Shown in pieces: positions 53,959 through 64,000 of a stretch of DNA of 64,000 nt (its first letter is position 1; the number at the start of each line of letters is the position of its first letter). The notes below the pieces were generated by a model that was not told where the DNA came from, searched no databases, and saw nothing but the letters and a program-made list of their open reading frames with translations. The stretch lies in contig CAJZBQ010000033.1 in the NCBI GenBank assembly GCA_914767885.1, positions 558,001 through 622,000 of the forward strand, read 5' to 3'. Source of the stretch: Blepharisma stoltei (taxonomy: Eukaryota; Ciliophora; Heterotrichea; Heterotrichida; Blepharismidae). Both the position numbers and the translations under genes were made by a program.

Positions 53959-55140
53959 ATGATAAAGCTTATTCATGGTGATGGTGATCATTACTCAAAG
54001 ATTCACAAAAGGACAAGAAAAGCAGCAATAAAGCAGCTTTTCAAGATCAAATCTGATCTTAAAAGATATAAATCAAAAATTATTCAAGAAGATCTATCCT
54101 TAATTAAGCAGATCCAAAGCACAGCTCAAGAAACACTTAAATTACTACATTTTCAAGACAGAGAGCTAAGTGATATTATTTTAAAAGTTCAAAATTTAAA
54201 AAGAATCGACAACTCTAAGGAAGCCACCTTTATAGAATCAATGCTTAAGCTGTCTCCAGTAGATCTGTCAAAAATTCAATCAATCAAATCTCCAGAATTA
54301 CATATAAGACATATTGATTCTAAGTATATTCAACAACTATTCGAACTAGATGAACTTTCTGAGGAAAATATTTTAATCGATATGAATTATCAAAATGAAA
54401 GCCACATAATCAAATTTATCCAAACCATCAGCAACTCGATAGTCATTTTTGACGCTGAAGCTTTAACTTATGATAAGTTAAAATTGCCAGGAGAACTATG
54501 CTTTGACCAGTATGGAGCAACTTGCTTGCTACCTGATGGAAAATTCTTTTATAGTAATCTTACTTCAACAGTTTTAATAGATGCAGATGATTCTGTAAAA
54601 CATTTACCAGATTGCTTAACAAGGAATTTAAATGCCAGCGCAATTTACAAGGATGGTTATATATATGTATTTGGTGGGTCTTACAACACTTCTGCTAAAT
54701 ATAGTATTGCTAAAAATATATGGACTCCACTGTCGAAATTACCAAGAAGTATTGGACAACATGCTTCATGTTTCATTTTCAAGAATTATATTTTGATAGG
54801 ATCGACAAAAACAAGCCAAATATTTTATTATGATATCATCATAGATAGTTTTAATGAAATTTCATTCTCAAATATTTCATCATGAATCCCTAAAATCTTC
54901 TTTGTTGTCAATGAGACCTTATATTTTGCTGATTTTTCAAATAAGCAGTATAAAATATCTGATAATTTGGTGACTTGGAAAGAGATAGAAGATAACTCAT
55001 TTACGCTAAATAGCACTACGCCTATTATCTCTACTCCAATTATTTATAACCAAAAATATTATTATACAAATTATCGCATTATTTTAACATTTGATTTAAA
55101 GAAAAAGAGAATAGAGGAATTAAAGAATATATCTATTTAG
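53959..55140 (+). CDS. Kelch-like protein A (N-terminally truncated paralog)
   Basis: 393 residues. A coiled-coil stretch (RTRKAAIKQLFKIKSDLKRY) is followed by a beta-propeller region with Kelch-like phrases (YKDGYIYVFGGSYNTSAKYS, WTPLSKLPRSIGQHASC). Compared with copies B and D it lacks the N-terminal Cys/His cluster; only HGDGDHYSKIH remains of it. One TGA (Trp) at 54893. Function unknown, probably a protein-interaction scaffold. Confidence 0.8.
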
Positions 55141-56185
55141 TTAAATAGCGTAACAAAAATATTAGAGTCCCTTTGTGAGTGAGCGAATCATTTGAAAAGC
55201 CTAGCTTATTTGAGCAAAAACCCACTCTTTGTGAAAAAAATTATATATAAAAGATAGTTATCATATTTTAGGATTTTTTTAATATTTCAAAAAAATTAAT
55301 CCCCCTTCTATAGCGAGCAAGAAAACTTTACTGCCTACAAAAAATAAGTAATCAAAATTATGAGGCTATAGCTAGAAATAATTTCTTCCTTTTAAACCTT
55401 AAAAGTAGTCATTAGGTATATATTTTAAAAATAATAGAAAATTTAAATTAGATTTCTGACCTTATTTTATAAGTCTGTATAATTTAAATTAACCCTATTT
55501 AAATTGGAACAAAATTTTAGAAAATTTGCCCTAATTTAATGGATTGATATATATTTACTCCAGCACTGCTTTGGATAATTTTAACGAAAATATCGTCTAG
55601 CATTGTTTAAATTAAATCTAAAAAGGCATTGGCCGGCACTTTTATATTCTTACAAATTCAAAGTTTTTTTTAAAATTATCACTATGTTATCATTGCAATT
55701 TAAGAAAGTATGAATAATCGTTAGTTTCTAAACCTACACTCTAAAGGATCAACTCTAGCTGTTCATTTGTGCATTTGTTTCACTTTAAAATGCATATAGA
55801 TTATGCTTAGTCTAAAAAGAAAAGCAAATACCAACAATCAAAGAATAAGAGAAAATTGCGCGACAATACTTAATATTATTATGGCCAGTACTTTCACGTT
55901 ACATCGATGATATTAGGCAGTGTATAAATTTAAAGATATAATTGATAAACTAAGGCGTATAATTGACTCTATTATCTACAGTTAAGGGAGTAAATGACTA
56001 TTCCTTTAATGACTCAAAACATTCCAGAATCACTAAATTTTGGTTTTATATTAATAATAAGAAGATATTTACTAGACTATTATAAAGAGACTATTGTTTA
56101 TTGAATAGATTTTATAATTTAAAATTCTTATGCTTTTTATTTAAACAAAATATAAATATGCTTTAATAACTATGAAATTATAAAA
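55141..56185. other. Intergenic with IES remnants
   Basis: A degenerate IES occupies about 55165-55335 (TTGTGAGTGAGCGAATC ... CCCACTCTTTGTG ... TAATCCCCCTTCTATAGCGAG) and a fragment like the CCCTTTAAATTG family lies near 55494. The segment from about 56040 on is duplicated before gene D (58735-58865). Confidence 0.5.
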
Positions 56186-57475
56186 ATGTCTGAAAAGTCA
56201 AAAAATTGCTTTATTAAAGATTGCTCAGCTGAGCCAATCGTTTTTTGCAATTGCAGAAGTGAACAAGTTTTTATTTGCAAAAGTCATGGGATTCTTCATT
56301 GTGAGTTAGAAGGAAAGCATCATTTTAGCAAAATTCACATAGAAATCGATAAAGAAACAAGGAAAGCAACTTTAAAACAGCTTTACAAACTAAAATTTGA
56401 CCTACAAGGCTATAAATCAAAAATAATTCAAGAAGAATTATCCTTGATCAAAGAGATCCATAGTGTAGCTCAAAAAGCACTCAAAAGCTTAAAAGCTCAG
56501 AATCAACAAATTAATGAACATATATCAAAAGTATGCAACCTAAAAGAAATAGACAACTCTAAGGAAACTACCTTTATTGAGGCTTTACTAAAATTGTCTC
56601 CAAAAGATTTGCATAAAATTCAAGTAATCAAATCTCCGGAACTGCACATAAACCATATTAGTTCTGATGATATCGGGCAACTATTTGATTTAGAAGAAAT
56701 TACTAACCAAAATCTTAAGCTTGATGAGTCTGAACACCTATTGAAATATATATGGCACTTCTCCAGCACTACTTTAAATGTTTTTGACATAAAAACCTTA
56801 AAAGAAGATAAGATTAGTTTGAAGATGCCAAATGGCGAGACGCTTGACCAATATGGAGCAAAGTGCTTAATTCCTGATGGAAGTTTATTTTACAGTAACG
56901 GCCCAATAACTATGATTATCAATCCTAAACATGCAACCAAATTGCTTCCAAATTATTCACAGGAAAATTTAAATGCCTGGGCAATTTATAAAGATGGAGA
57001 TGTTTATTTACTTGGAGGATCTAGCAATATTTCAGCAAAATTTAATTTGGCCAAGAATAGATGAACTACTCTTATAAATATGCCTATAAATCTAGCGAAT
57101 TATACTTTTGGTGCTATTTTTAAAAATAATATTCTATTAGGGTCTATGAGCTCAGACAAAATACTTTCATATGATTTAGAAATAGACTCTTATAGTCAAA
57201 TTTCTACTCCGGCATTATCCATCTCGACTTCCAAAGCGCTTTTTGTGGAAAATGAGAATGTTTACTTAATTGAGTTTTCTCAACATATTTTTAGAAGTAG
57301 AGATAATCTCGCAACTTGGGATAATATTGGAACTAGTTCAATTTTAGCAAGCAATGCTCCTATTATCTCTACTCCAATTACGTATAATCACAAAGTTTAT
57401 TTTGTGAATTATTATGGAATTTATTCATTTGACTTAAAGAAAAAGAAGATTGATAATGTGATTAAATTAGCTTAA
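56186..57475 (+). CDS. B-box-like/Kelch-like protein B
   Basis: 429 residues. The N-terminal Cys/His cluster (CFIKDCSAEPIVFCNCRSEQ, then CKSHGILHCELEGKHHFSKI) has B-box-like order. A coiled coil follows (LKQLYKLKFDLQGYKSKIIQ) and then a Kelch-like propeller (AIYKDGDVYLLGGSSNISAK, WTTLINMPINLANYTFG). One TGA at 57061 is Trp. The B-box plus coiled coil recalls TRIM-type proteins without a RING. Intact, no inserts. Confidence 0.85.
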
Positions 57476-57891
57476 ATTATAATAAGCTTTAAATATAATG
57501 CTTAAAACAATAGCTTCATTTTGGGAATCTTCTATTTCTGCTTTTAAATTCACATAAGTAATATTAAACAATTATTATATTTTACGCGTCAATATAGATC
57601 TCTCAAGCTTAAACTTCACCAGCAATGTAGGATTAATTTATAATAAATTCCATTGGTCTAATATATTTAGCTTTCTTTTTTTTAGATTTTCAATTCTAAG
57701 TGCTCTTTTATGATACTTAAAAATAAATCAGGATTTAACTGTTTAGATACCGAGCCAAATTTTTGGGTGCACATGATCCCTTTTATAAAAAAAAAACTTA
57801 ACAGATTCATAGGAATAAAATAATGACAATCATGACTTTAAAATAAAATTAATTATAAAATTCTTTTAAAAGCAGTTTAAGATTAATTAAA

Positions 57892-58712
57892 ATGTCTGAA
57901 GAGAAGAATAGTCATCTAATGGAGAATAACTTATCTGAATTAGCAGATGCTTCCAATCTAGATAATTCTATGCACACAATGAAGTTCATATATCCCTCTG
58001 AATACCCTGCATTGAGCATTTTTGATGCAAAAACGTCACAAGTAGAAAATATAAGTTTGCCAGCAGATCAGGTACTTGACAAATACGGAGCAAAATGCTT
58101 GCTTCCTAATGGTAGCCTATTTTATGATAATGGCCCTATGACTATTATAATCGATTCTGAATATCATATAAAATCCTTGCCATGCAGCCCAGAGCAAAGT
58201 TTAGATGCATGCGCAGTCTATAAAGACGGACACATCTATCTACTTGGAGAACTTATAATAATTCAGCTAAGTTTAATATTGCTGATAATCTATGAAGTTC
58301 ACTTACAGCTTTACCATTAAGTTTAGGAAGCTATACTTTTGGAGCAGCTTTTAGACAAAATATATTGCTCGGATCTATGTGCACAAATAAAATAGTTTAT
58401 TATGATACCATAATTGATTCTTATAATGAAATTTTATTATTGGGTTTAAAGAGGATAAGCCCCAAAGCATTTTTTGTGATAAATGAAATAGTTTACTTAA
58501 TTGATTTTTCTCAATATATTTATCAAAGTGCAGATCATCTTGCGACGTGAAGCAATATCGGAGAAAGCGTAATCCTGGCTAGTAATGCGCCTATTATTTC
58601 AACTATACTTATTTATAATCAAAAAGTTTATTTTGCTAATTATTATGCAATTTATTCATTCAGCCTAATGAAAACGAAAATAAAAAAAATAATAAATCTG
58701 ACCGATTTCTAA
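57892..58712 (+). pseudogene. Kelch-like gene C, one-base frameshift
   Basis: MSEEKNSHLMENNLSELADA starts a shorter relative lacking the zinc cluster. The frame is open to HIYLLGE (about 58247) and is then lost: where copy E has TTTGGAGGAACTTATAAT this copy has CTTGGAGAACTTATAAT, one G fewer. In the shifted frame the propeller continues (NSAKFNIADNLW, SLGSYTFGAAFRQNILLG) to TAA at 58710-58712. Either a young pseudogene or a sequencing error. Confidence 0.75.
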
Positions 58713-58865
58713 GATTATATAATCCATTCTGAGCTATATAAGAAGATATTTACTAGGCTATTATAAGAGACTATTGTTTATTGAATAAATTTTATAATAT
58801 AAAATACTTATGTTTTTTATTTAAACAAAATATAGTAATGCTAAAATAGCTATGAAATTATTAAA

Positions 58866-60377
58866 ATGTCTAAAAAGCCAAAAAATTGCTTTATTAAGAA
58901 TTGCTCAGCTGAGCCCATCGTTTTTTGCAATTGCAGTTTTTGCAATTGCAGAAGTGAACAAGTTTTTATTTGCAAAATTCATGAGATCCTTCATTGTGAG
59001 TTAAAAGAAAAGCATCATTTTAGCAAAATTCACATAGAAATCGATAAAGAAACAAGGAAAGCAGCTTTAAAACAGCTTTACAAACTAAAATTTGACCTAA
59101 AAGGCTATAAATCAAAAATAATTCAAGAAGAATTATCCTTGATCAAAGAGATCAATAGTGTGGCTCAAAAAGTACTCAAAAGCTTAAAAGTTCAGGATCA
59201 AAAAATTAATGAATATATATCAAAAGCATGCAACCTAAAAGAAATAGACAACTCTAAGGAAACTACCTTTATTGAGGCTTTACTAAAATTGTCTCCAAAA
59301 GACTTACATAATTATGTAATAAAATCTCCGGAACTACTCATAAACCATATTAATTCTGATGATATCGGGCAACTATTTGATTTAGAAGAAATTACTAAGC
59401 AAAATCTTGAGCTAGATGAGTCTGAACACCTATTGAAATATACATGGAGCGGCTCCAGCACTACCTTAAGTATTTTTGACGCAAAAACCTTAAAACAAGA
59501 TAAGATTAGTTTGAAGATTCCAAATGGCCAGAAGCTTGACCAATATGGAGCAAAGTGCTTAATTCCTGATGGAAGTTTATTTTACAGTAACGGCACAATG
59601 ACTATGATTATCGATCCTAAATATACAATCAATTTGCTTCCAAATTATTCACAGGAAAATTTCGATGCCTGAGCAATTTATAAAGATGGAGATATTTATT
59701 TAATTGGAGGATCTAGCAATATTTCAGCAAAAATTAATTTGGCCAAGAATAGATGAACTCCTCTTATAAACATACCTCTAAAGCTAGGGAGATATACTTT
59801 TGGTGTTATTTTTAAAAATAATATTCTATTAGGGTCTATGAACTCAAACAAAATACTTTATTATGATATAGGCATATCCTGTAAATAGCCCTATATGGGC
59901 TAGGGATAGAGACCAAAACTTCCCACCTGGCTCGGCCAAAATGGGCTGCCGAACCAAGTGGAAGTGGCAAATAAGCCTCCTTCCACTTGACTCGACCAAT
60001 CCATTTTGGAGGAACCAGGTGGGAAGTTTTGGCCTCTGTCCCTAGCCCATATCGGGCTATTTACAGATATGCCCTATATAAAAATAGACTCTTATGGTCA
60101 AATTTCTACTCCGAGATTATCCAACTCAACTTCCAAAACGTTATTTGTGGAAAATGAGGACGTTTACTTAATTGAGTTTTCTCAACATATTTTTAGAAGT
60201 AGAGATAATTTTGCAGCATGGGATAACATTGGAACTAGTTCAATTTTAGCAGGCAATGCCCCTTTAATCTCTACTCCAATTACGTATAATCACAAATTTT
60301 ATTTTGTGAATTATTATGGAATTTATTCATTTGACTTAAAGAAAAAGAAGATCGATAATGTGATTAGATTAGCTTAA
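58866..60377 (+). CDS. B-box-like/Kelch-like protein D, split by a hairpin IES
   Basis: Close paralog of B (most residues identical). 433 residues after removing 59871-60080. The zinc cluster holds a 15-bp tandem duplication (TTTTTGCAATTGCAG) that adds five residues (FCNCSFCNC), changing Cys spacing relative to B. Two TGA codons (after FDA and in NRWTPL) are Trp. Ends KKIDNVIRLA. Confidence 0.83.
59871..60080. mobile_element. 210-bp hairpin IES, about 70-bp TIRs
   Basis: Left GGCATATCCTGTAAATAGCC and right GGCTATTTACAGATATGCCC are complementary; the arms continue through GGGCTAGGGATAGAGACC and AAAACTTCCCACCTGG. It is GC-rich, unlike the AT-rich IESs. TA-bounded removal gives YYDIKIDSYGQIS, matching B. 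Absent from copy B, so inserted after duplication. Confidence 0.92.
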
Positions 60378-60597
60378 ATTATAATAAGCTTTAAACGTAA
60401 TGCTTAGAACAATAGCTTCATTTTTGGAATCTTCTATTTCTACTTTTAAATTCGCATGAGTAATAGTAAACAATTATTATATCTTGTGCATCAATATAGA
60501 TCTCTCAAGCTTAAATTTCACCAGCAATGTTGGAGTTGTTTTATAATAAATTCCATCTGACGAGCCAATCCGCAACTTGTCAGAATATGATATCTTG

Positions 60598-60770
60598 TAT
60601 TATGTATTGCAGTAATTTCTTATCATGCATAGCCATACCATTTAATTCGGTATGTGAAAACCAAATATGCGTTTCAAAACCGATTTTAGTGCGGCAAATT
60701 CATAATTTGAAATTTCATATGAAAATGGCACGTATAACGTCCATAAGAAATTTAGCCAAGGAATTATAGA
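60598..60770. mobile_element. MITE, second copy of the 41090-41266 family
   Basis: Starts TATTATGTATTGCAGTAATT and ends AAATTTAGCCAAGGAATTATAG; the interior shares CATATGAAAATGGCACGTATAAC and ACCAAATATGCGTTTC with the first copy in reverse orientation. Lies downstream of gene D. Confidence 0.75.
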
Positions 60771-60949
60771 ATTCCGAATTTAAGTGCTGTTCGTCAATTG
60801 GAGTTGACTAAACCATATTCAACTTGAATTTAAGAGATATTTCAATGCTATAAGGTAAAACACTTATTATATCTTCACAAATTTTTTTTTAATTATCATA
60901 TAATTTATTTATTCACTTTAAAGAAAAATAATATAGGACACTTTGATAC

Positions 60950-61200
60950 CAATAGACTCCAAGAGCTGATCCTTGGAATCAAGCAACTCCAATCGCCCGT
61001 AGCAGGGTCGCAGAAATCCATAAGCCGCCCACTCAAGACTGAACTCCCAAGGCAAGGAGGAGACAGAAGTTACCGAAAGGGCACTCGTAAGAGAGATAGA
61101 CCCTCTGGGCTGGAGTCGAAAAGCTGTAGAACCTTCTGTACAGGAGGTAGCGCCTGTCTGTAATGCTATTAATCCTCTTGCAACAAATTTTCGATGCGCA
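60950..61200 (+). mobile_element. Retroposon fragment related to 31781-32321
   Basis: GC-richer segment matching the reverse complement of part of 31781-32321 (GGAATCAAGCAACTCCAATC, GCAGGGTCGCAGAAATCC, AGATAGACCCTCTGGGC). Ends and TSD not resolved. Confidence 0.65.
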
Positions 61201-61237
61201 TCTTAAATTTTTCCGTACTTTTAGCTAGATAAGTTTA

Positions 61238-61335
61238 ATAAAATGGCGAGCGATGGCAATAGCCGTCCAAATCTCGATGAGAAGGCCATTGACACACCTA
61301 CAGTAGCGCTGTTCTATGTTTTTTTGAGAAAATCA
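61238..61335 (+). mobile_element. Retroposon head fragment
   Basis: AATAAAATGGCGAGCGATGG has the head typical of the SINE-like elements, with GC-rich sequence for about 90 bp and then AT-rich DNA. Probably a truncated or nested insertion. A short tandem pair with GTTGCAGTAGRCRTGAAGAT follows at 61376-61430. Confidence 0.5.
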
Positions 61336-61632
61336 CCTAGAGAAAAATGCATTAATTTTTTTTTATAAAAATGTTGTGTTGCAGTAGGCATGAAGATTTT
61401 TTCGAAAAATTTTTTGTTGCAGTAGACGTGAAGATTGAGGGGAGGGTCATCGTTACTTAAAAATAAATCAGGATTTAACTGTTTAGATACCGAGCCAAAT
61501 TTTTTTGGGGTACATGATCCCTTTTATAAACAAAACTGATAACAGATTCATAGGAATAAAATAATGTCAATCATGAGTTTAAAATAGCATCAATTATAAA
61601 ATGCTTCTAAAAGATGTTTAAAATTAATTAAA

Positions 61633-63240
61633 ATGTCTGAAGAGAAGAATAGTCATCTAATGGAGAATAACTTATCTGAATTAGCAGATGCTTCCAATCT
61701 AGATAATTCTATACACACAATGAAGTTCATATGAGCCTCTAAATGCCCTACATTGAGCATTTTTGATGCAAAAACGTCACAAGTAGAAAATATAAGTTTG
61801 CCAACAGATCAGGTACTTGACAAATACGGAGCAAAATGCTTGCTTCCTAATGGTAGTCTATTTTATGATAATGACCCTATGACTATTATAATCTATTCTG
61901 AATATCATATAAAATTTTTGCCGTTCCGCCCAGAGCAAAGTTCAGATGCATGCGCAGTCTATAATGACAGACAAATCTATCTATTTGGAGGAACTTATAA
62001 TAATTCAGCTAAGTTTAATATTGCTGATAATATATGAAGTCCACTTACAGCTTTACCATTAAGTTTAGGAAGCTATACTTTTGGAGCAGCTTTTAGACAA
62101 TGTATTTTGCTCGGATCTATGTGCACAAATAAAATACTTATTATGATACCATAATTGATTCTTATAATGAAATTTTATTATTGGGTTTAAAGAGGATAAG
62201 CCCCAAAGCATTTTTTGTTGTAAATGAAACAGTTTACTTAATTGATTTTTCTCATATATTTATAGTTAGTTACACTAACTGGAACGGGTCCTTTTTTTGC
62301 TCCACCTCAGGATACTTCAGAATAAGCTCAAGTGTGCAAGAAGTTTGAACTTTTTCCCTTCTAAAATAAATTATTTGCAAGTTTTAAAGATAACTTCATT
62401 TTTTAGCAGTAAAGTATTGCAAAATATCAGCTGAAGCTATTATAATAAGAATTTTGAACAGCACGCCAACTTATCTATTTCATAAATAAATTTCACTAAA
62501 TTTGTCAAAAATTCCCATTTATACCTGCAAACCGAAATTCATCAAAATAACCATTTTTTGACCAGAATTTTTTAGATGATTTCTGTTCATTTAAAAATGG
62601 CCTTGCCAAAATAATTTGTCTAACCTAAAATGAGCATGGAACAAGAAGAAATACAAAAATCATTTGATTCTAAAAAATGGTTTGCTTCCTTTTTTTTGTT
62701 TTGACCATTTTTTTTTAGCAAGTACAAATGAAATGGTTTATAAATTTTTTTAATGTCTAATGTAAATTAATTTTTTCTGATGCATGGCCAGTCGTTATTG
62801 TTGTCTAGCAAGTATCTAAATTTACTATTAAAACAAATTTTATTTTGCAATAAAGATGAAGGTTTGTGTCATGATGATGTCTCATATTTTGCAATACTTT
62901 ACTGCTAAAATTAAAGTTATCTTTAAAACTTGCAAATAATTTATTTTAGAAGGGAAAAAGTTCAAACTTCTTGCACACTTGAAGCTTATTCTGAAGTATC
63001 CTGAGGTGGAGCAAAAAAAGGACCCGTTCCAGTTAGTGTAACTAACTATATCAAAGTACAGATCATCTTGCAACTTGGAGCAATATCGGAGAATGCTCAA
63101 CCCTGGCTAGTAATGCGCTTATTATTTCAACCATACTTATTTACAATCAAAAAGTTTATTTTGCTAATTATTATGCAATTTATTCATTCAGCCTAATGAA
63201 AAAGAAAATAAAAAAAATAATAAATCTTCCCGGTTTCTAA
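61633..63240 (+). pseudogene. Kelch-like gene E, frameshifted and carrying a 788-bp element
   Basis: Paralog of C. An early TGA is read as Trp (KFIWASKC). The frame passes the site where C is broken (IYLFGGTYNNSAKFNI) but is lost at about 62140, where ATACTTATT replaces ATAGTTTATT of C (one base fewer), and again at the element junction (CTCATATATT versus CTCAATATATT). Downstream coding relics resume at 63051 and end at TAA 63238-63240. Probable pseudogene. Confidence 0.75.
62263..63050. mobile_element. 788-bp element with about 155-bp TIRs
   Basis: Left end GTTAGTTACACTAACTGGAA, right end TTCCAGTTAGTGTAACTAAC, complementary over about 155 bp (both arms include CCTCAGGATACTTCAGAATA in the respective strand). 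The first 14 bp (GTTAGTTACACTAAC) form a small palindrome. Interior has no clear transposase. TA-bounded; inserted in gene E only. Confidence 0.9.
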
Positions 63241-63379
63241 GATTATATAATCCATTCTGAGTTAGATATATTCATTGTGACACATTTTAAAATCAATATT
63301 TTTTTAAATTTTATAATTAAATAAGTAATGAGTTTGAATCAACATAAAGAAATTAACATAAAAAAGTTAATTAAAATAA

Positions 63380-64000
63380 CTAGTTAAAGAATAAGAGAAA
63401 TCCAGTGACAGCTAATATTATCGCACCACTATCATCACTCACTGGAGTTGTTGTATTAATTGTCACTGATGCTAAAGGAGTTGTAGAAGTATAGTCAATA
63501 CAGCTTGGCCATAGTGGATAGCTATTGCATGCAGTAAAATAGCAATAATAAACTGTTCCTTGAGTCAACCCAGAAACTGTTAATGTTGTATTCACAGTAG
63601 CCGTACTATTTTCACAGTCTGCATAGGCTTCCAAAGAGTTGCCATCTAATCCATCTACAACCTGCCAAGCATAAACATTTTTATCTGAAATCACACTTTC
63701 TGTACAAGACACACAAACAATTCCATCTTGCGTAGAAGTCGCTGTAAATACAGCTGACGTTTCTCCTACAGTCCCATTGACTGGAGCTGCAACCCAGCTT
63801 GGAGTAGTCTGAGTAGTCACGCTACCTGAGGACAAAGTGGGGGAAACTCCTACAAGTTTATATAAATCTGAGGTCAGCTGAATTTCATCAATATTCGCTA
63901 TAATTTTGCTTGGAGAATAATAGGGCTTACTTCGATCATAAAGAACGTTATAAGTAAAGGCTGATCTCCCGATTGAATCAATCAGCATCCTGCTTGAGCT
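63380..64000 (-). CDS. Surface-protein C-terminus (5' end outside window)
   Basis: At least 202 residues, open to the window edge (reading SSSRMLIDSIGRSAFTYN). Ser/Thr-rich with an FN3-like stretch (VNTTLTVSGLTQGTVYYCYF) and paired Cys. It ends in a short hydrophobic tail (SDDSGAIILAVTGFLLFFN) with no cytosolic part, as in GPI-anchored or tail-anchored ciliate surface proteins. The N-terminal catalytic or binding part, if any, is not visible. Confidence 0.65.
   Translation of the reverse strand, partial: SSSRMLIDSIGRSAFTYNVLYDRSKPYYSPSKIIANIDEIQLTSDLYKLVGVSPTLSSGSVTTQTTPSWVAAPVNGTVGETSAVFTATSTQDGIVCVSCTESVISDKNVYAWQVVDGLDGNSLEAYADCENSTATVNTTLTVSGLTQGTVYYCYFTACNSYPLWPSCIDYTSTTPLASVTINTTTPVSDDSGAIILAVTGFLLFFN

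Overview
The window reads as germline (micronuclear) DNA of a heterotrich ciliate close to Blepharisma. Three observations support this. (1) In-frame TGA stands where conserved Trp is expected (the DEWF step of several RING-H2 domains, NHPWIE in a CaM-kinase-like domain), while TAA and TAG end genes, so UGA = Trp. (2) Every intron I can place is 15 or 16 nt, GT...AG, apart from two that are longer only because a TA-bounded insert sits inside them. (3) Coding regions are interrupted again and again by non-coding inserts whose removal restores an exact reading frame; most are TA-bounded, like internal eliminated sequences (IESs). Species and nuclear origin are inferences; no database search was possible.

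Layout. 1-5.4 kb: the 3' two-thirds of a phospholipase D gene, then on the minus strand a cyclic-nucleotide-binding (PKA regulatory-like) gene with a small RIIa/DPY-30-type ORF upstream of it. 6.2-11.5 kb, minus strand: a NAK-type kinase fused to an ANTH-like region, a single-pass membrane protein, and an R2R3-like Myb protein. 11.9-18.7 kb, plus strand: two tandem CDPK-like genes that both look like pseudokinases (the second split by a 2.1 kb minisatellite-bearing IES), then a possible ciliary protein. 19-25.5 kb: C2H2 zinc finger, cyclin-like protein, porphobilinogen synthase (HemB), a SAM methyltransferase and a Cys-rich protein. 25.5-34.4 kb: one gene for a roughly 2,033-residue secreted protein of unknown family, interrupted by seven inserts. 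34.8-48.3 kb: an ankyrin protein and a tandem array of five secreted-EGF-TM-RING-H2 genes plus relics. 48.3-52.8 kb: MORN/IQ protein, coiled-coil protein, small CAAX protein. 54-63.2 kb: a tandem array of five Kelch-like genes, two of them decayed. The window ends in a partial surface-protein gene.

Mobile DNA is the dominant theme. I see at least four classes: (a) palindromic TA-bounded IES families of about 300-600 bp with C-rich/G-rich ends (CTCCGTGAGCGAAC..., CCCTTTAAATTG..., TCATTTGTCC..., ATCCTTGATCGAACG...); (b) GC-richer SINE-like retroposons of about 290-610 bp with a head near TAAAATGGCG, a CTTAA-rich tail, 8-17 bp target-site duplications and in some a tRNA-like B box (GGTTCGA); (c) TIR elements including MITEs and one 2.1 kb element; (d) arrays of a TATTTTTTTTGGCC unit. 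Many of these sit inside exons, and for most the spliced length after removal is an exact multiple of three, which argues that they are removed on the way to the expressed gene. Tandemly duplicated genes supply natural empty sites for several of them.
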